In this document: piece by piece, positions 1 through 6,612 of the stretch
How the letters are laid out: every line of letters begins with the position of its first letter
How positions within the stretch are numbered: the stretch's first letter is position 1
Source: Eudoraea sp.
GTDB lineage: Bacteria > Bacteroidota > Bacteroidia > Flavobacteriales > Flavobacteriaceae
Assembly (NCBI GenBank): GCA_013042925.1
Contig: JABDPH010000092.1
Span: forward strand, 1 to 9,173
DNA: 9,173 bases
Direction of reading: 5' to 3'
The notes under the pieces: generated by a model
Database searches by the model: none
Seen by the model: the letters and a program-made list of their open reading frames with translations, nothing else
What the model was told of the DNA's origin: nothing
Translations under genes and position numbers: made by a program

Positions 1-636
1 ATCCTTGCTTATTTTGGGGAAATCAATACCATGTCTCTGTAAATTATAATCCAAATGTGGCAGGTAAACCAATGTAAGCGTAGGATCATATAATTTGTCA
101 GTATTAATTGCGGCATCTGCAATCCACTGACTAGATTTTACGGAAGTTTTAGGACCCCAAAAATTAAACAATGGAAATGTACCAAGCTTATTTTGTAAAT
201 GGTCCCTTAACTCAGGAGGGTGTGAATAGATGTCGGGAATCTTCCTGCCATCTGCAAGATAATTAGGACGCGGTGTAACACTGAAATCAACTGTGGAATA
301 CATATTATACCACCAGAAAAGATTAGCACAACTAAAATTACTATCCAATTGTTTCATCTCATCCCATAACTTGTCACTTTTAATTAGTTTGTTCGATTGT
401 CTCCAGAATTTTACCTCACATTCATCCTTAAAATACCATCCATTGCCGACAATACCATGTTCTGTTGGCCATTTACCTGTAAGATAAGTTGTTTGAGAAG
501 TACAAGTGACCGCTGGCAGAACCGGTGTAATTGAGGCTGAATCACCTTTTTCAAGAAACGATTTAATAAAAGGAGTATGCTCACCAATTAGTCTTTTGGT
601 TAAACCAACAACATTCAGAACCACGGTTTTATTCAT
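1..636 (-). CDS. eboF: EboF, alkaline phosphatase/nucleotide pyrophosphatase-like protein (C-terminus beyond window)
   Basis: Last gene of the ebo operon. The ATG at 636 opens 212 codons without a stop up to the left edge, so the C-terminal part is missing (I recall the family as roughly 450 residues). The protein starts MNKTVVLNVVGLTKRLIGEH and belongs to the alkaline phosphatase superfamily, NPP-like branch. The segment PAVTCTSQTTYLTG (residues 41-54) fits the nucleophile loop, with Thr44 as the likely nucleophile, and YLPHLDYNLQRHG (191-203) fits the second metal-site strand. Two usual metal-ligand positions look changed: the Asp of the I-D-G-L strand is Val10, and the D-x-x-x-H motif reads D196-x-x-x-Q200, although His202 is close. 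No signal peptide or membrane segment is visible at the N-terminus, so a cytoplasmic location is likely. The start lies 5 bases after the eboE stop, with AAAAGG just upstream. Substrate is unknown; ebo membership is well supported by position and sequence. Confidence 0.9.
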   Translation of the reverse strand, partial: MNKTVVLNVVGLTKRLIGEHTPFIKSFLEKGDSASITPVLPAVTCTSQTTYLTGKWPTEHGIVGNGWYFKDECEVKFWRQSNKLIKSDKLWDEMKQLDSNFSCANLFWWYNMYSTVDFSVTPRPNYLADGRKIPDIYSHPPELRDHLQNKLGTFPLFNFWGPKTSVKSSQWIADAAINTDKLYDPTLTLVYLPHLDYNLQRHGIDFPKISKD

Positions 637-641
637 ACCTT

Positions 642-1835
642 TTATAGTTTGTCTATTAGCCAGTTCATTTCACGGATTATGGATTCTGAAAGATCTTTTT
701 TAAGATAGGACGGAAGAACATCCCAGGTGTATGTCTCAACTTCCAGGTGTTCTGAAATAAGATGTTGCTTGAGAATAGCTATCACCTTCAGGATATGATC
801 CTGAGTAGAGTATAGTTCTTCAAAAGATTCAAGAAAAATAGGCACATGAAAATGAGCTCTTAATTCTTCCACATCTGGTTTGTTCTTGAGAACAATGGGC
901 AGGTCATTATAAGTTTTAACCCCCTCATTTGAATTTACAGTCACCTGATGCAGATAAGTAGGCTCATCAAATTGCCCCAGGGTTTCCCATATTTTATCCT
1001 TATGTAAGGAATTAAATTTAGCTTTCAACGCAGCACTAACCTGTATTTTTCCAATTTTGATTCCAGCATTGTCTAATTTTTCAAAAGTATAGACGGGTTC
1101 TTCATAGGCTAGTGAAAAATGACAGATATCATAACAAAGTGTGCAATAGCGCAAAACCAAATTTTTAGCCTTTTCTTCACCTACATTAAGCTTTTTTATC
1201 AGCTCTTTCTTTGCAATTGGTAAAAGAAACTTGTTGTAAAAAGTTAAAACATCTTCAGTATTTTCGAGCATCCCATCCGGTTCCGGCTCAATATCTATAT
1301 GAAGATACTTGGATGTACTTTCTTCAAGTTCATGGAGTTTAAGTATGAGCTCAGCCAAATGCATCGCTCCCTTCTCCATGACATCCTTTTTGTCTTCTGC
1401 ACTTGCATGCCAATGCTTGTAGCTAATTGGTGATGTAGAAATACCTCCGGAAATACGTTCAGGTAATAGAAAAGCTAACTGTTCAAATAGTCTTATGGTA
1501 TAATTGACCCTATCCCTTGTTGTCCAGTCGGGTTCATGTACTTTATCTTTTACAACTTCATCATGAAAATTTCCATAAGGAAAGCCGTTCATGGTAAATA
1601 CATAAAGACCGTTTTTAATTAACCAACTTTTAAATTGTGGAAGATTATCATTCATCGCAAGTTCTTCACTTGCTTTATTGGAAAGCCGCAATCCTATGCC
1701 AAATGCTTGTTCCTTTGAAATATTCTTCTTTATAACAGGCAGGTAGTCGACTATACTCTGAAAGGTGCTTGCCCAATCCTGTCCCGGATGAATATTGGTG
1801 CAATAAGTCAGATGGTATTTATCATTGATCAGCAT
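642..1835 (-). CDS. eboE: EboE, metabolite traffic protein with xylose isomerase-like TIM barrel
   Basis: A complete 397-residue protein of the EboE family, which resembles sugar isomerase/AP-endonuclease-2 TIM barrels. The N-terminal signature YCTNIHPGQDW (residues 11-21) is followed by NGFPYGNFH (83-91), HIDIEPEPDG (179-188, with Glu183 and Glu185), YDICH (235-239, Asp236 and His239), YLHQV (294-298), AHFHVPIF (327-334, His328 and His330) and ETYTWDVLP (367-375). The spaced Glu, Asp and His residues at strand ends are what a divalent-metal site in this fold would need, but the assignment of ligands is inference. The known role is only indirect: ebo genes are required for scytonemin monomer export in cyanobacteria. 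The ATG at 1835 follows the eboD stop by 3 bases (TAA-ACT-ATG), which fixes the start and suggests coupled translation. No signal peptide is seen. Confidence 0.93.
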   Translation of the reverse strand: MLINDKYHLTYCTNIHPGQDWASTFQSIVDYLPVIKKNISKEQAFGIGLRLSNKASEELAMNDNLPQFKSWLIKNGLYVFTMNGFPYGNFHDEVVKDKVHEPDWTTRDRVNYTIRLFEQLAFLLPERISGGISTSPISYKHWHASAEDKKDVMEKGAMHLAELILKLHELEESTSKYLHIDIEPEPDGMLENTEDVLTFYNKFLLPIAKKELIKKLNVGEEKAKNLVLRYCTLCYDICHFSLAYEEPVYTFEKLDNAGIKIGKIQVSAALKAKFNSLHKDKIWETLGQFDEPTYLHQVTVNSNEGVKTYNDLPIVLKNKPDVEELRAHFHVPIFLESFEELYSTQDHILKVIAILKQHLISEHLEVETYTWDVLPSYLKKDLSESIIREMNWLIDKL

Positions 1836-1838
1836 AGT

Positions 1839-3005
1839 TTATGCTACATTAATTTTATATTTACTATTCAGGGAATTTACTGCCTTTTTCATTAATTCCA
1901 TATCTATTTGGTGTACATCCATTTTCTTACCAATACCATTTATTAATGTTATTGTCAATTCCCCTCCAAGATGCTCCCGAAACTCCTGGATTCCCTTTAA
2001 TAACTCCTGTATTTCATTGTCTCCTGAAATAGGAATAGATAAATCAAAGCCAATTTCTGTCATTACAGCCAATATTTCTTCCAAAATATCAACTGAAATA
2101 AAACCCATGAGCTGAGAATATGTCAAATCGAGTGCAATACCCTTTGCCACGGCTTCACCATGCCTCAAAGAATAATCACTCATCTGTTCCAATTTATGAG
2201 CGGACCAATGACCAAAATCCAAAGGTCTGGAAGACCCACTTTCAAATGGATCACCACCTTTGGCAATATGTTCCATATGCATTTCGGCACATCTGTAAAT
2301 AGTGTTAAGCATGGCATCCATATCGCGTTCTTTCAATTTAATTGCATTTTCCTTAATTGTTTTAAAGAAAACTTCATCTTTGATAAGAGCAACCTTAATG
2401 GCCTCGGCCACACCTGCAATCCAATCGCGCTGTTCAAGGCTTGTCAAAAATTTGCTGTCGTTTAATATGGCGTAAGGTGGGGCAAAAGTGCCGATAAAAT
2501 TCTTTTTGTTATAAGCATTTATTCCATTCTTAACCCCTATCGCAGCATCATTTTGAGAGAGTACGGTAGTTGGAATACGAATAAGTTTAACCCCCCTGTG
2601 AGCAACTGAAGCGGCATACCCGGCCATATCTATTACGGCGCCACCCCCAATGGCAACCACAAAGGAGTGCCTGCAAATTGCATAATTGTTAATTCCGGCA
2701 ATTATCCTGGCGACATTACTATGGTCGTTTTTGGATTTTTCTCCCCCCGGAGTCACCAGACACTCTGTTAATTGCAAATGATTATTATGGAGAAGACAAT
2801 ATTCTTTTATGGTTTCACTCAACTTAGGATGATTTTTAAGTACACCATCGTCTAGGACGAATAGTAGCTTTACCTTTTCATTTGGCTTATAAGACTTAAT
2901 AACCTCCTTGAACAAATCGTTGTTGCTCTCAAATAAGTCGCTTGTAAAATGTAAACTATATTTAAAGTTTACCGCAAAAGACTGTTCTATGGGTTTTAAT
3001 TGCAT
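1839..3005 (-). CDS. eboD: EboD, 3-dehydroquinate synthase-like sugar phosphate cyclase
   Basis: A complete 388-residue protein of the dehydroquinate synthase superfamily, in the EboD branch. The NAD-binding part has PGGEKSKND (residues 86-94) and GGGAVIDMAGY (120-130), followed by IPTTVLSQND (144-153) and IGVKNGIN (156-163). The metal site is intact: Glu201 in AEAIK, His266 in DFGHWSAH and His282 in RHGEAV, with His270 also kept. The stretch between residues 240 and 260 (CAEMHMEHIAKGGDPFESGSSR) differs from true dehydroquinate synthases, which have a K-x-x-V-V-x-x-D-E-x-E pattern there. The usual GHT is GHW. This points to a sugar phosphate cyclase with a substrate other than DAHP, not to the shikimate-pathway AroB. 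It lies 9 bases after the eboC stop and 3 bases before eboE. Automatic annotation may call it 3-dehydroquinate synthase; the operon context argues against that being its job. Confidence 0.92.
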   Translation of the reverse strand: MQLKPIEQSFAVNFKYSLHFTSDLFESNNDLFKEVIKSYKPNEKVKLLFVLDDGVLKNHPKLSETIKEYCLLHNNHLQLTECLVTPGGEKSKNDHSNVARIIAGINNYAICRHSFVVAIGGGAVIDMAGYAASVAHRGVKLIRIPTTVLSQNDAAIGVKNGINAYNKKNFIGTFAPPYAILNDSKFLTSLEQRDWIAGVAEAIKVALIKDEVFFKTIKENAIKLKERDMDAMLNTIYRCAEMHMEHIAKGGDPFESGSSRPLDFGHWSAHKLEQMSDYSLRHGEAVAKGIALDLTYSQLMGFISVDILEEILAVMTEIGFDLSIPISGDNEIQELLKGIQEFREHLGGELTITLINGIGKKMDVHQIDMELMKKAVNSLNSKYKINVA

Positions 3006-3014
3006 GTTTCTAAT

Positions 3015-3917
3015 TTATGTTACCGCAAATATCTTAGCGAGTATGTATGACAAGGGTAGCAATAGTAAAACAATTAAACCAAACTGCCATCCGTCAAATG
3101 CTACAGCGAGAGATGCATCCAAAACAATTATTGAGAGCACGCCGCTGACAACGGCTTTTTTAATGTTTTCAGGTGAATTTACTCTATATGCTCTAATTAA
3201 AGGATGATAAATCAGAAATATAAACAAACCCATGAAAGGAAATAAACTAATCCACTGTGTCCGTATATCCGGTGTAATCATCAAAATGATAAAAACAACC
3301 ATTGCATATAATAGTCCTGCCCAAATTATATGCTTTTTATTTTCCCCATAAACCTCTCCCCTGCTAATTAGCGTAATTGCAAAAATATACAAAAGCGGAA
3401 TTACGGCATACATCCAATGAAATATTTCACCGAATAAAGACATTCCTAAAATAAGGTTTAATGCTCTGCATAGTCCCATATTAAGAGGCCCCAGAAATTG
3501 ATATTTTTTGGAGAAAGAATCATAAAGTAGGATCATCAAAGCCAGAACAACAGCTATAATACCACTAAGTTGATTCACAAAGAATGATAAGAAAATTCCT
3601 GACAGCAACAATCCGGTTCCAAAGAATGAAGCTCCTTTTAGGGATACGTCTCCTTTTGGAATTGGTCTTTCTGGTCGTTCTATCTGGTCAATTTTAAAAT
3701 CAAACACGTCATTTAGAACAACTCCCCCGGCATAAAGGAAAATCGAGGAAAATATAAGTAATACTAAATTAAGGTATGGAAGTCCGTTTAAGGAAGTGTC
3801 TGTTGTAATTAAGAAAGTTAATCCGGAAATACTTGAACCAGCCAATATATCCGCCATGGCGGTGGGCAAGTTTGCTGGCCTGGCAAGCTTTGAGTACCCG
3901 AGGAGCACCGTGTTCAT
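3015..3917 (-). CDS. eboC: EboC, UbiA-like membrane prenyltransferase
   Basis: A complete 300-residue integral membrane protein of the UbiA prenyltransferase superfamily, with about eight or nine hydrophobic segments. The N-terminal segment SKLARPANLPTAMADILAG (residues 9-27) is typical of the family. The first Asp-rich motif is NDVFDFKIDQIERPERPIPKG (69-89), with Asp70, Asp73 and Asp77 expected to hold Mg2+-prenyl diphosphate and the Arg-Pro-rich tail to follow it. The second canonical motif (D-x-x-x-D) is replaced by RGEVYGENKK (187-196), that is Glu188-x-x-x-Glu192. UbiA enzymes transfer a prenyl chain to an aromatic or cyclic acceptor in the membrane; the acceptor here is unknown, and the EboD product is one candidate by inference. 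The ATG at 3917 lies one base after the eboB stop (TAG-A-ATG). A close Arg-Gly-Glu form is, as I recall, general in EboC proteins, so it is probably a subfamily trait and not damage. Confidence 0.92.
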   Translation of the reverse strand: MNTVLLGYSKLARPANLPTAMADILAGSSISGLTFLITTDTSLNGLPYLNLVLLIFSSIFLYAGGVVLNDVFDFKIDQIERPERPIPKGDVSLKGASFFGTGLLLSGIFLSFFVNQLSGIIAVVLALMILLYDSFSKKYQFLGPLNMGLCRALNLILGMSLFGEIFHWMYAVIPLLYIFAITLISRGEVYGENKKHIIWAGLLYAMVVFIILMITPDIRTQWISLFPFMGLFIFLIYHPLIRAYRVNSPENIKKAVVSGVLSIIVLDASLAVAFDGWQFGLIVLLLLPLSYILAKIFAVT

Positions 3918-3918
3918 T

Positions 3919-4827
3919 CTATTTTATTTGATCTGCGTCAATACGAGGTTCCTGTCCCCTTAAAACGCTATTATCATTAAAAAGAATGGATTGATTGATC
4001 CCCTTTGGATTCAACCAGTCTGATTCTTTCATTTTCCCATTTTTGCTAAAAGCATCCAATGCATTTTTATAACAGGTTTTCACAACATCTTCACGGGCTA
4101 TACCTCGCTTTAACATTAGGGCAGCTGTTTTCGGTACAGCCAACGGGTCACTGACGCCCCAGTCTGCAGAACTATCTACTATTATATTGGAGCTGCCATA
4201 TTTACGGACTACTTCTACCATGCGTTCATTACCCATTTTAGTTTTAGGATAAATGGTAAAAGCTGCTATAAAACCTTTATCTAAGACGTCTTTTACAGTT
4301 TCCTCATTATTATGATCAATTATTACATTACCAGGGTCCAGTTTATGTTCAATACATACCTCCATGCTCCTGAGAGTTCCGGCTTTCTTATCCCTATGGG
4401 GCGTATGAACCTGAACCGTCATATTCAATTCCTTGGCAAGTTCAAGTTGTTCTCTAAAATACTTATCCTCAGCAGGGGTTTGATCATCATAGCCTATTTC
4501 TCCAATAGCAACAACATTTTCTTTGTGAAGGTATAAAGGCAAAAGTTCCATTACCTGTTCAGCCAGGGGTTCATTATTAGCCTCTTTGGAGTTCAATCCT
4601 ATGGTACAATAGTGTTTAATCCCAAACTGACTTGCTCTAAAGGGCTCCCACCCTACAAGGCTACTAAAATAATCTTGAAATGATCCAACTTGAGTACGAG
4701 GCTGACCCAACCAGAAAGAGGGTTCAATAATTGCAACAATTCCCGATGCTGCCATAGCTTCGTAATCATCGGTTGTCCTCGAAGTCATATGTATATGAGG
4801 GTCAATTATCATCATTTTTTCCTTCAT
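3919..4827 (-). CDS. eboB: EboB, TatD-family metal-dependent hydrolase
   Basis: A complete 302-residue protein of the TatD-like amidohydrolase superfamily (TIM barrel). The metal ligands expected for TatD enzymes are all visible: His11 and His13 in DPHIH, Glu110 in GEIGYD, His141 in VHTPH, His172 in IDHNNE and Asp218 in VDSSADWG. TatD relatives include DNases and other hydrolases; the substrate of the Ebo branch is unknown, and a phosphoester or amide in a small molecule is only a guess. The gene sits between eboA and eboC with gaps of 3 and 1 bases. The ATG at 4827 was chosen because it directly follows the eboA stop (TAA-ACT-ATG); Met5 or Met6 would also leave the barrel intact. No signal peptide is visible, so it is likely cytoplasmic. 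The C-terminal 50 residues extend beyond the usual TatD core. Confidence 0.92.
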   Translation of the reverse strand: MKEKMMIIDPHIHMTSRTTDDYEAMAASGIVAIIEPSFWLGQPRTQVGSFQDYFSSLVGWEPFRASQFGIKHYCTIGLNSKEANNEPLAEQVMELLPLYLHKENVVAIGEIGYDDQTPAEDKYFREQLELAKELNMTVQVHTPHRDKKAGTLRSMEVCIEHKLDPGNVIIDHNNEETVKDVLDKGFIAAFTIYPKTKMGNERMVEVVRKYGSSNIIVDSSADWGVSDPLAVPKTAALMLKRGIAREDVVKTCYKNALDAFSKNGKMKESDWLNPKGINQSILFNDNSVLRGQEPRIDADQIK

Positions 4828-4830
4828 AGT

Positions 4831-5688
4831 TTATTTTTTTAAATTTTCCCAGTTAACCTCATTATTCGCTACCTTCTGCTTTAAATGAGGATACTTGTTC
4901 AAGAGTTCAATGGCTTTTGGTTTAGGAGAATTATAACAACAAAGTGCAGCGGCCAAATTCTCAATTCTATTTTCACTCTTAAATAAATGATCCATATCTT
5001 TTAGCAATATACCTTCCAAAAATCCTGATACAGGTCTCCAGAACATGGGATCAATATCCCTTGAAGCCGCCCAGCGCTCATGGGCATAATCTGAAATAAT
5101 TCTGGTTAAATCGCTATTAGCTCTTTTATCTATATCAACAATCTCTCCTAAATTACGCTCCATAAATGCAGCTTTCAAATACATCTGATTCCATTGCTGA
5201 TCATTAAAGTATTTTGAAGGATATGGATTGTTTAATGCAATAGCGTCAAAAATAGTCCCAATATTAGTTCGCAATGCCTCAACTCCAACCTGGTTAAAAT
5301 CCCCAGCATTTGGTAAAAGTATCAAAAACTTCAAAAAGGTTTCAAGCTCACTGGTATCTGCTACCTGAATAAGATTTGCCACCTTAGATGAAAAATATGC
5401 TTTATCTGATTCAAGCACTCTGGTGAGCAGATAAATCCGGGCAATTTGGAGAAGGTCTGCATTATGTGCGATTAAGTATTGGGTCAATTCCTGATTTACT
5501 CCCTGGATTTTTGGTTTTATTGTAGTATCAATTTTACCGGCTATTAAACTATAGGACAGATATAATTCCTTTGCAGATTTTGATTCAATAATAATGTCTA
5601 ATTTGTTCTTTATCCAGGCACGTGTTTCTTCATCTAAACTGTCGCCAAGTATTTTAGGCAATTCTTTACATGTATCCAAATGCTGCAT
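4831..5688 (-). CDS. eboA: EboA domain-containing protein
   Basis: First gene of the ebo operon, a 285-residue soluble and apparently mainly helical protein with no enzyme motif I can name. It is recognised by the EboA family core in its second half: ALNNPYPSKYF (residues 151-161), the following WNQMYLKAAF (166-175), IVDIDKRAN (183-191) and DYAHERWAASRDIDP (200-214), then a WRPVSGF segment. The N-terminal half is leucine-rich and helical (for example ARIYLLTRVLES at 83-94). The biochemical role is unknown; in cyanobacteria the ebo cluster is needed to move the scytonemin monomer to the periplasm. The start at 5688 is the first ATG after a candidate promoter 57 bases upstream. No clear Shine-Dalgarno sequence precedes it, as usual in Bacteroidota. 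The gene ends 3 bases before eboB. Confidence 0.92.
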   Translation of the reverse strand: MQHLDTCKELPKILGDSLDEETRAWIKNKLDIIIESKSAKELYLSYSLIAGKIDTTIKPKIQGVNQELTQYLIAHNADLLQIARIYLLTRVLESDKAYFSSKVANLIQVADTSELETFLKFLILLPNAGDFNQVGVEALRTNIGTIFDAIALNNPYPSKYFNDQQWNQMYLKAAFMERNLGEIVDIDKRANSDLTRIISDYAHERWAASRDIDPMFWRPVSGFLEGILLKDMDHLFKSENRIENLAAALCCYNSPKPKAIELLNKYPHLKQKVANNEVNWENLKK

Positions 5689-5851
5689 ATATTCTATCTA
5701 CTAAGTAAATAAGGAGTTAAACAAAAGGGAATTCTTTGACTGTACAAATATATTAAGATAACTACAAACCTCTTCTATTATAATTCGGATATAGTTTTTA
5801 ATTAGCACAAGTGTTTCACAGGTTCTTTTTAATTTAGCAAAAATTCAAGTT
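5689..5851. other. Divergent intergenic region between eboA and miaE
   Basis: This AT-rich stretch separates the divergent starts of eboA and miaE and must carry promoters for both, unless a gene is read from further away. Apart from the TATATTTG element on the minus strand I found no convincing promoter for miaE on the plus strand; TAGTTTTT at 5792-5799 is one base off the -7 consensus but has no TTG at the right distance. No strong hairpin, repeat, riboswitch or small open reading frame was seen. Confidence 0.6.
5745..5752 (-). promoter_or_regulatory. Candidate Bacteroidota -7 promoter element for the ebo operon
   Basis: The minus strand reads TATATTTG here, a full match to the Bacteroidota -7 consensus TAnnTTTG. 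It lies 56 bases upstream of the eboA ATG and would give a 5' leader of about 50 bases. The -33 element is weak: a TTTG is present but only 12 bases upstream, closer than the usual 17-23. The short motif can occur by chance in AT-rich DNA, so this is a candidate only. Confidence 0.4.
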
Positions 5852-6433
5852 ATGTTAGGACTCAAATTACCAACTGATCCCCGATGGGTAAACATAGTAG
5901 AAAAAAATATTGATGAAATTCTGACTGATCATGCCTATTGTGAACAAAAGGCTGCAAGTACAGCTATCTCATTGATAATTAATTTTCCGGAATATCCGGA
6001 GTTGGTACAGGAAATGATAGCACTATCACGGGAGGAAATGGGTCATTTTAAAATGGTACATGACAAGATCCTTAACCGAGGTAAAACACTGGGGAGGTAT
6101 CGCAAGGACGAATACGTCATTCAACTTATGAAATTTTTTCCGAAAGGAGGAAACCGGATTACACAGCTTGTGCATCGCCTTTTATATGCCGCATTAATTG
6201 AAGCCAGGAGCTGTGAGCGGTTCAGGTTGCTTTCAGAGCAACTTCAGGACAAGGAATTGGCAGATTTTTATCACAAACTCATGATTAGTGAAGCAGGACA
6301 TTATAGCATGTTTTTGAAATTTGCCAGAAAATATGGCCAAAAGGAAGAAGTAGATAAAAAATGGCAGGAGCTTTTACTTTATGAAGCAGAGATCATGAAA
6401 AATCTTGGGAAGAAAGAGACTATTCACGGTTAG
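5852..6433 (+). CDS. miaE: tRNA-(ms2io6A)-hydroxylase MiaE
   Basis: A complete 193-residue ferritin-like diiron monooxygenase. MiaE uses O2 to hydroxylate the isopentenyl group of 2-methylthio-N6-isopentenyladenosine at position 37 of tRNAs that read UNN codons, after MiaA and MiaB have acted. The two-fold diiron motif is intact: Glu31, then E62-x-x-H65 in EEMGHF, Glu117 in EARSCERF, and E147-x-x-H150 in SEAGHY. The N-terminal LKLPTDPRWV and the DHAYCEQKAAS segment (26-36) are family signatures, and the length fits the short bacterial MiaE form. The ATG at 5852 is the first in frame, with no clear Shine-Dalgarno sequence. The gene stands alone between the divergent ebo operon and the convergent ppk1, so it is probably monocistronic and I see no functional tie to the ebo genes. 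Confidence 0.95.
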   Translation: MLGLKLPTDPRWVNIVEKNIDEILTDHAYCEQKAASTAISLIINFPEYPELVQEMIALSREEMGHFKMVHDKILNRGKTLGRYRKDEYVIQLMKFFPKGGNRITQLVHRLLYAALIEARSCERFRLLSEQLQDKELADFYHKLMISEAGHYSMFLKFARKYGQKEEVDKKWQELLLYEAEIMKNLGKKETIHG

Positions 6434-6612
6434 CCCAAAACCAATACATAGTTGTGGCCACTAATATAAAACCCAATTGTTTTCTTATCAAATTTTATAA
6501 GGAATAGGTCCTTTTCACGCTACCAGGTTTTATAATTCCAACGCCTAAATGAATTTCAGGTCCCTGAAATTGTTATGCCCTACTCTTAAATTGGAAAACA
6601 ACCTCCAGTTAT
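6434..6612. other. Convergent intergenic region between miaE and ppk1
   Basis: This region lies between the 3' ends of miaE (plus strand) and ppk1 (minus strand), so both transcripts should end in or near it. It has no credible open reading frame. The only strong structure is the palindrome at 6552-6571. No stem followed by a clean T-run of the classic intrinsic terminator type was found on either strand. Confidence 0.6.
6552..6571. terminator. Palindrome/hairpin, possible bidirectional terminator
   Basis: AATTTCAGG and CCTGAAATT form a perfect 9-base inverted repeat around a 2-base centre (TC); folded in RNA it would give about 8 pairs with a GTCC loop. Its place between two convergent genes suggests a shared 3' end structure. 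There is no T-run on either side, so it is not a classic intrinsic terminator and could instead be an mRNA-stabilising hairpin or a protein-binding site. Confidence 0.35.

Noticed and set aside
293..703. Two plus-strand open reading frames of 64 and 65 codons
   Set aside because: They lie opposite the eboF frame, and the second also reaches the end of eboE. Those minus-strand frames carry clear family motifs, and the small products resemble nothing I know.
1839..3005. Assignment as shikimate-pathway 3-dehydroquinate synthase (aroB)
   Set aside because: The gene sits inside an ebo operon, and the substrate-pocket segment departs from the AroB pattern.
1825..3207. Several plus-strand open reading frames of 60-101 codons
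   Set aside because: They are antisense shadows of eboD and of the ends of eboE and eboC; they overlap each other and show no recognisable protein features.
5736..5764. Plus-strand TTGACT followed after 17 bases by TAACTA as a sigma70-like promoter for miaE
   Set aside because: The -10 match is poor, and the organism appears to be a Bacteroidota, where the primary sigma factor uses TTTG/TAnnTTTG elements.
6437..6483. Possible miaE terminator made of AAAACCAAT and ATTGTTTT
   Set aside because: The stem has a bulge, only about eight A-T-rich pairs and a loop of some 30 bases, so it is too weak to annotate.
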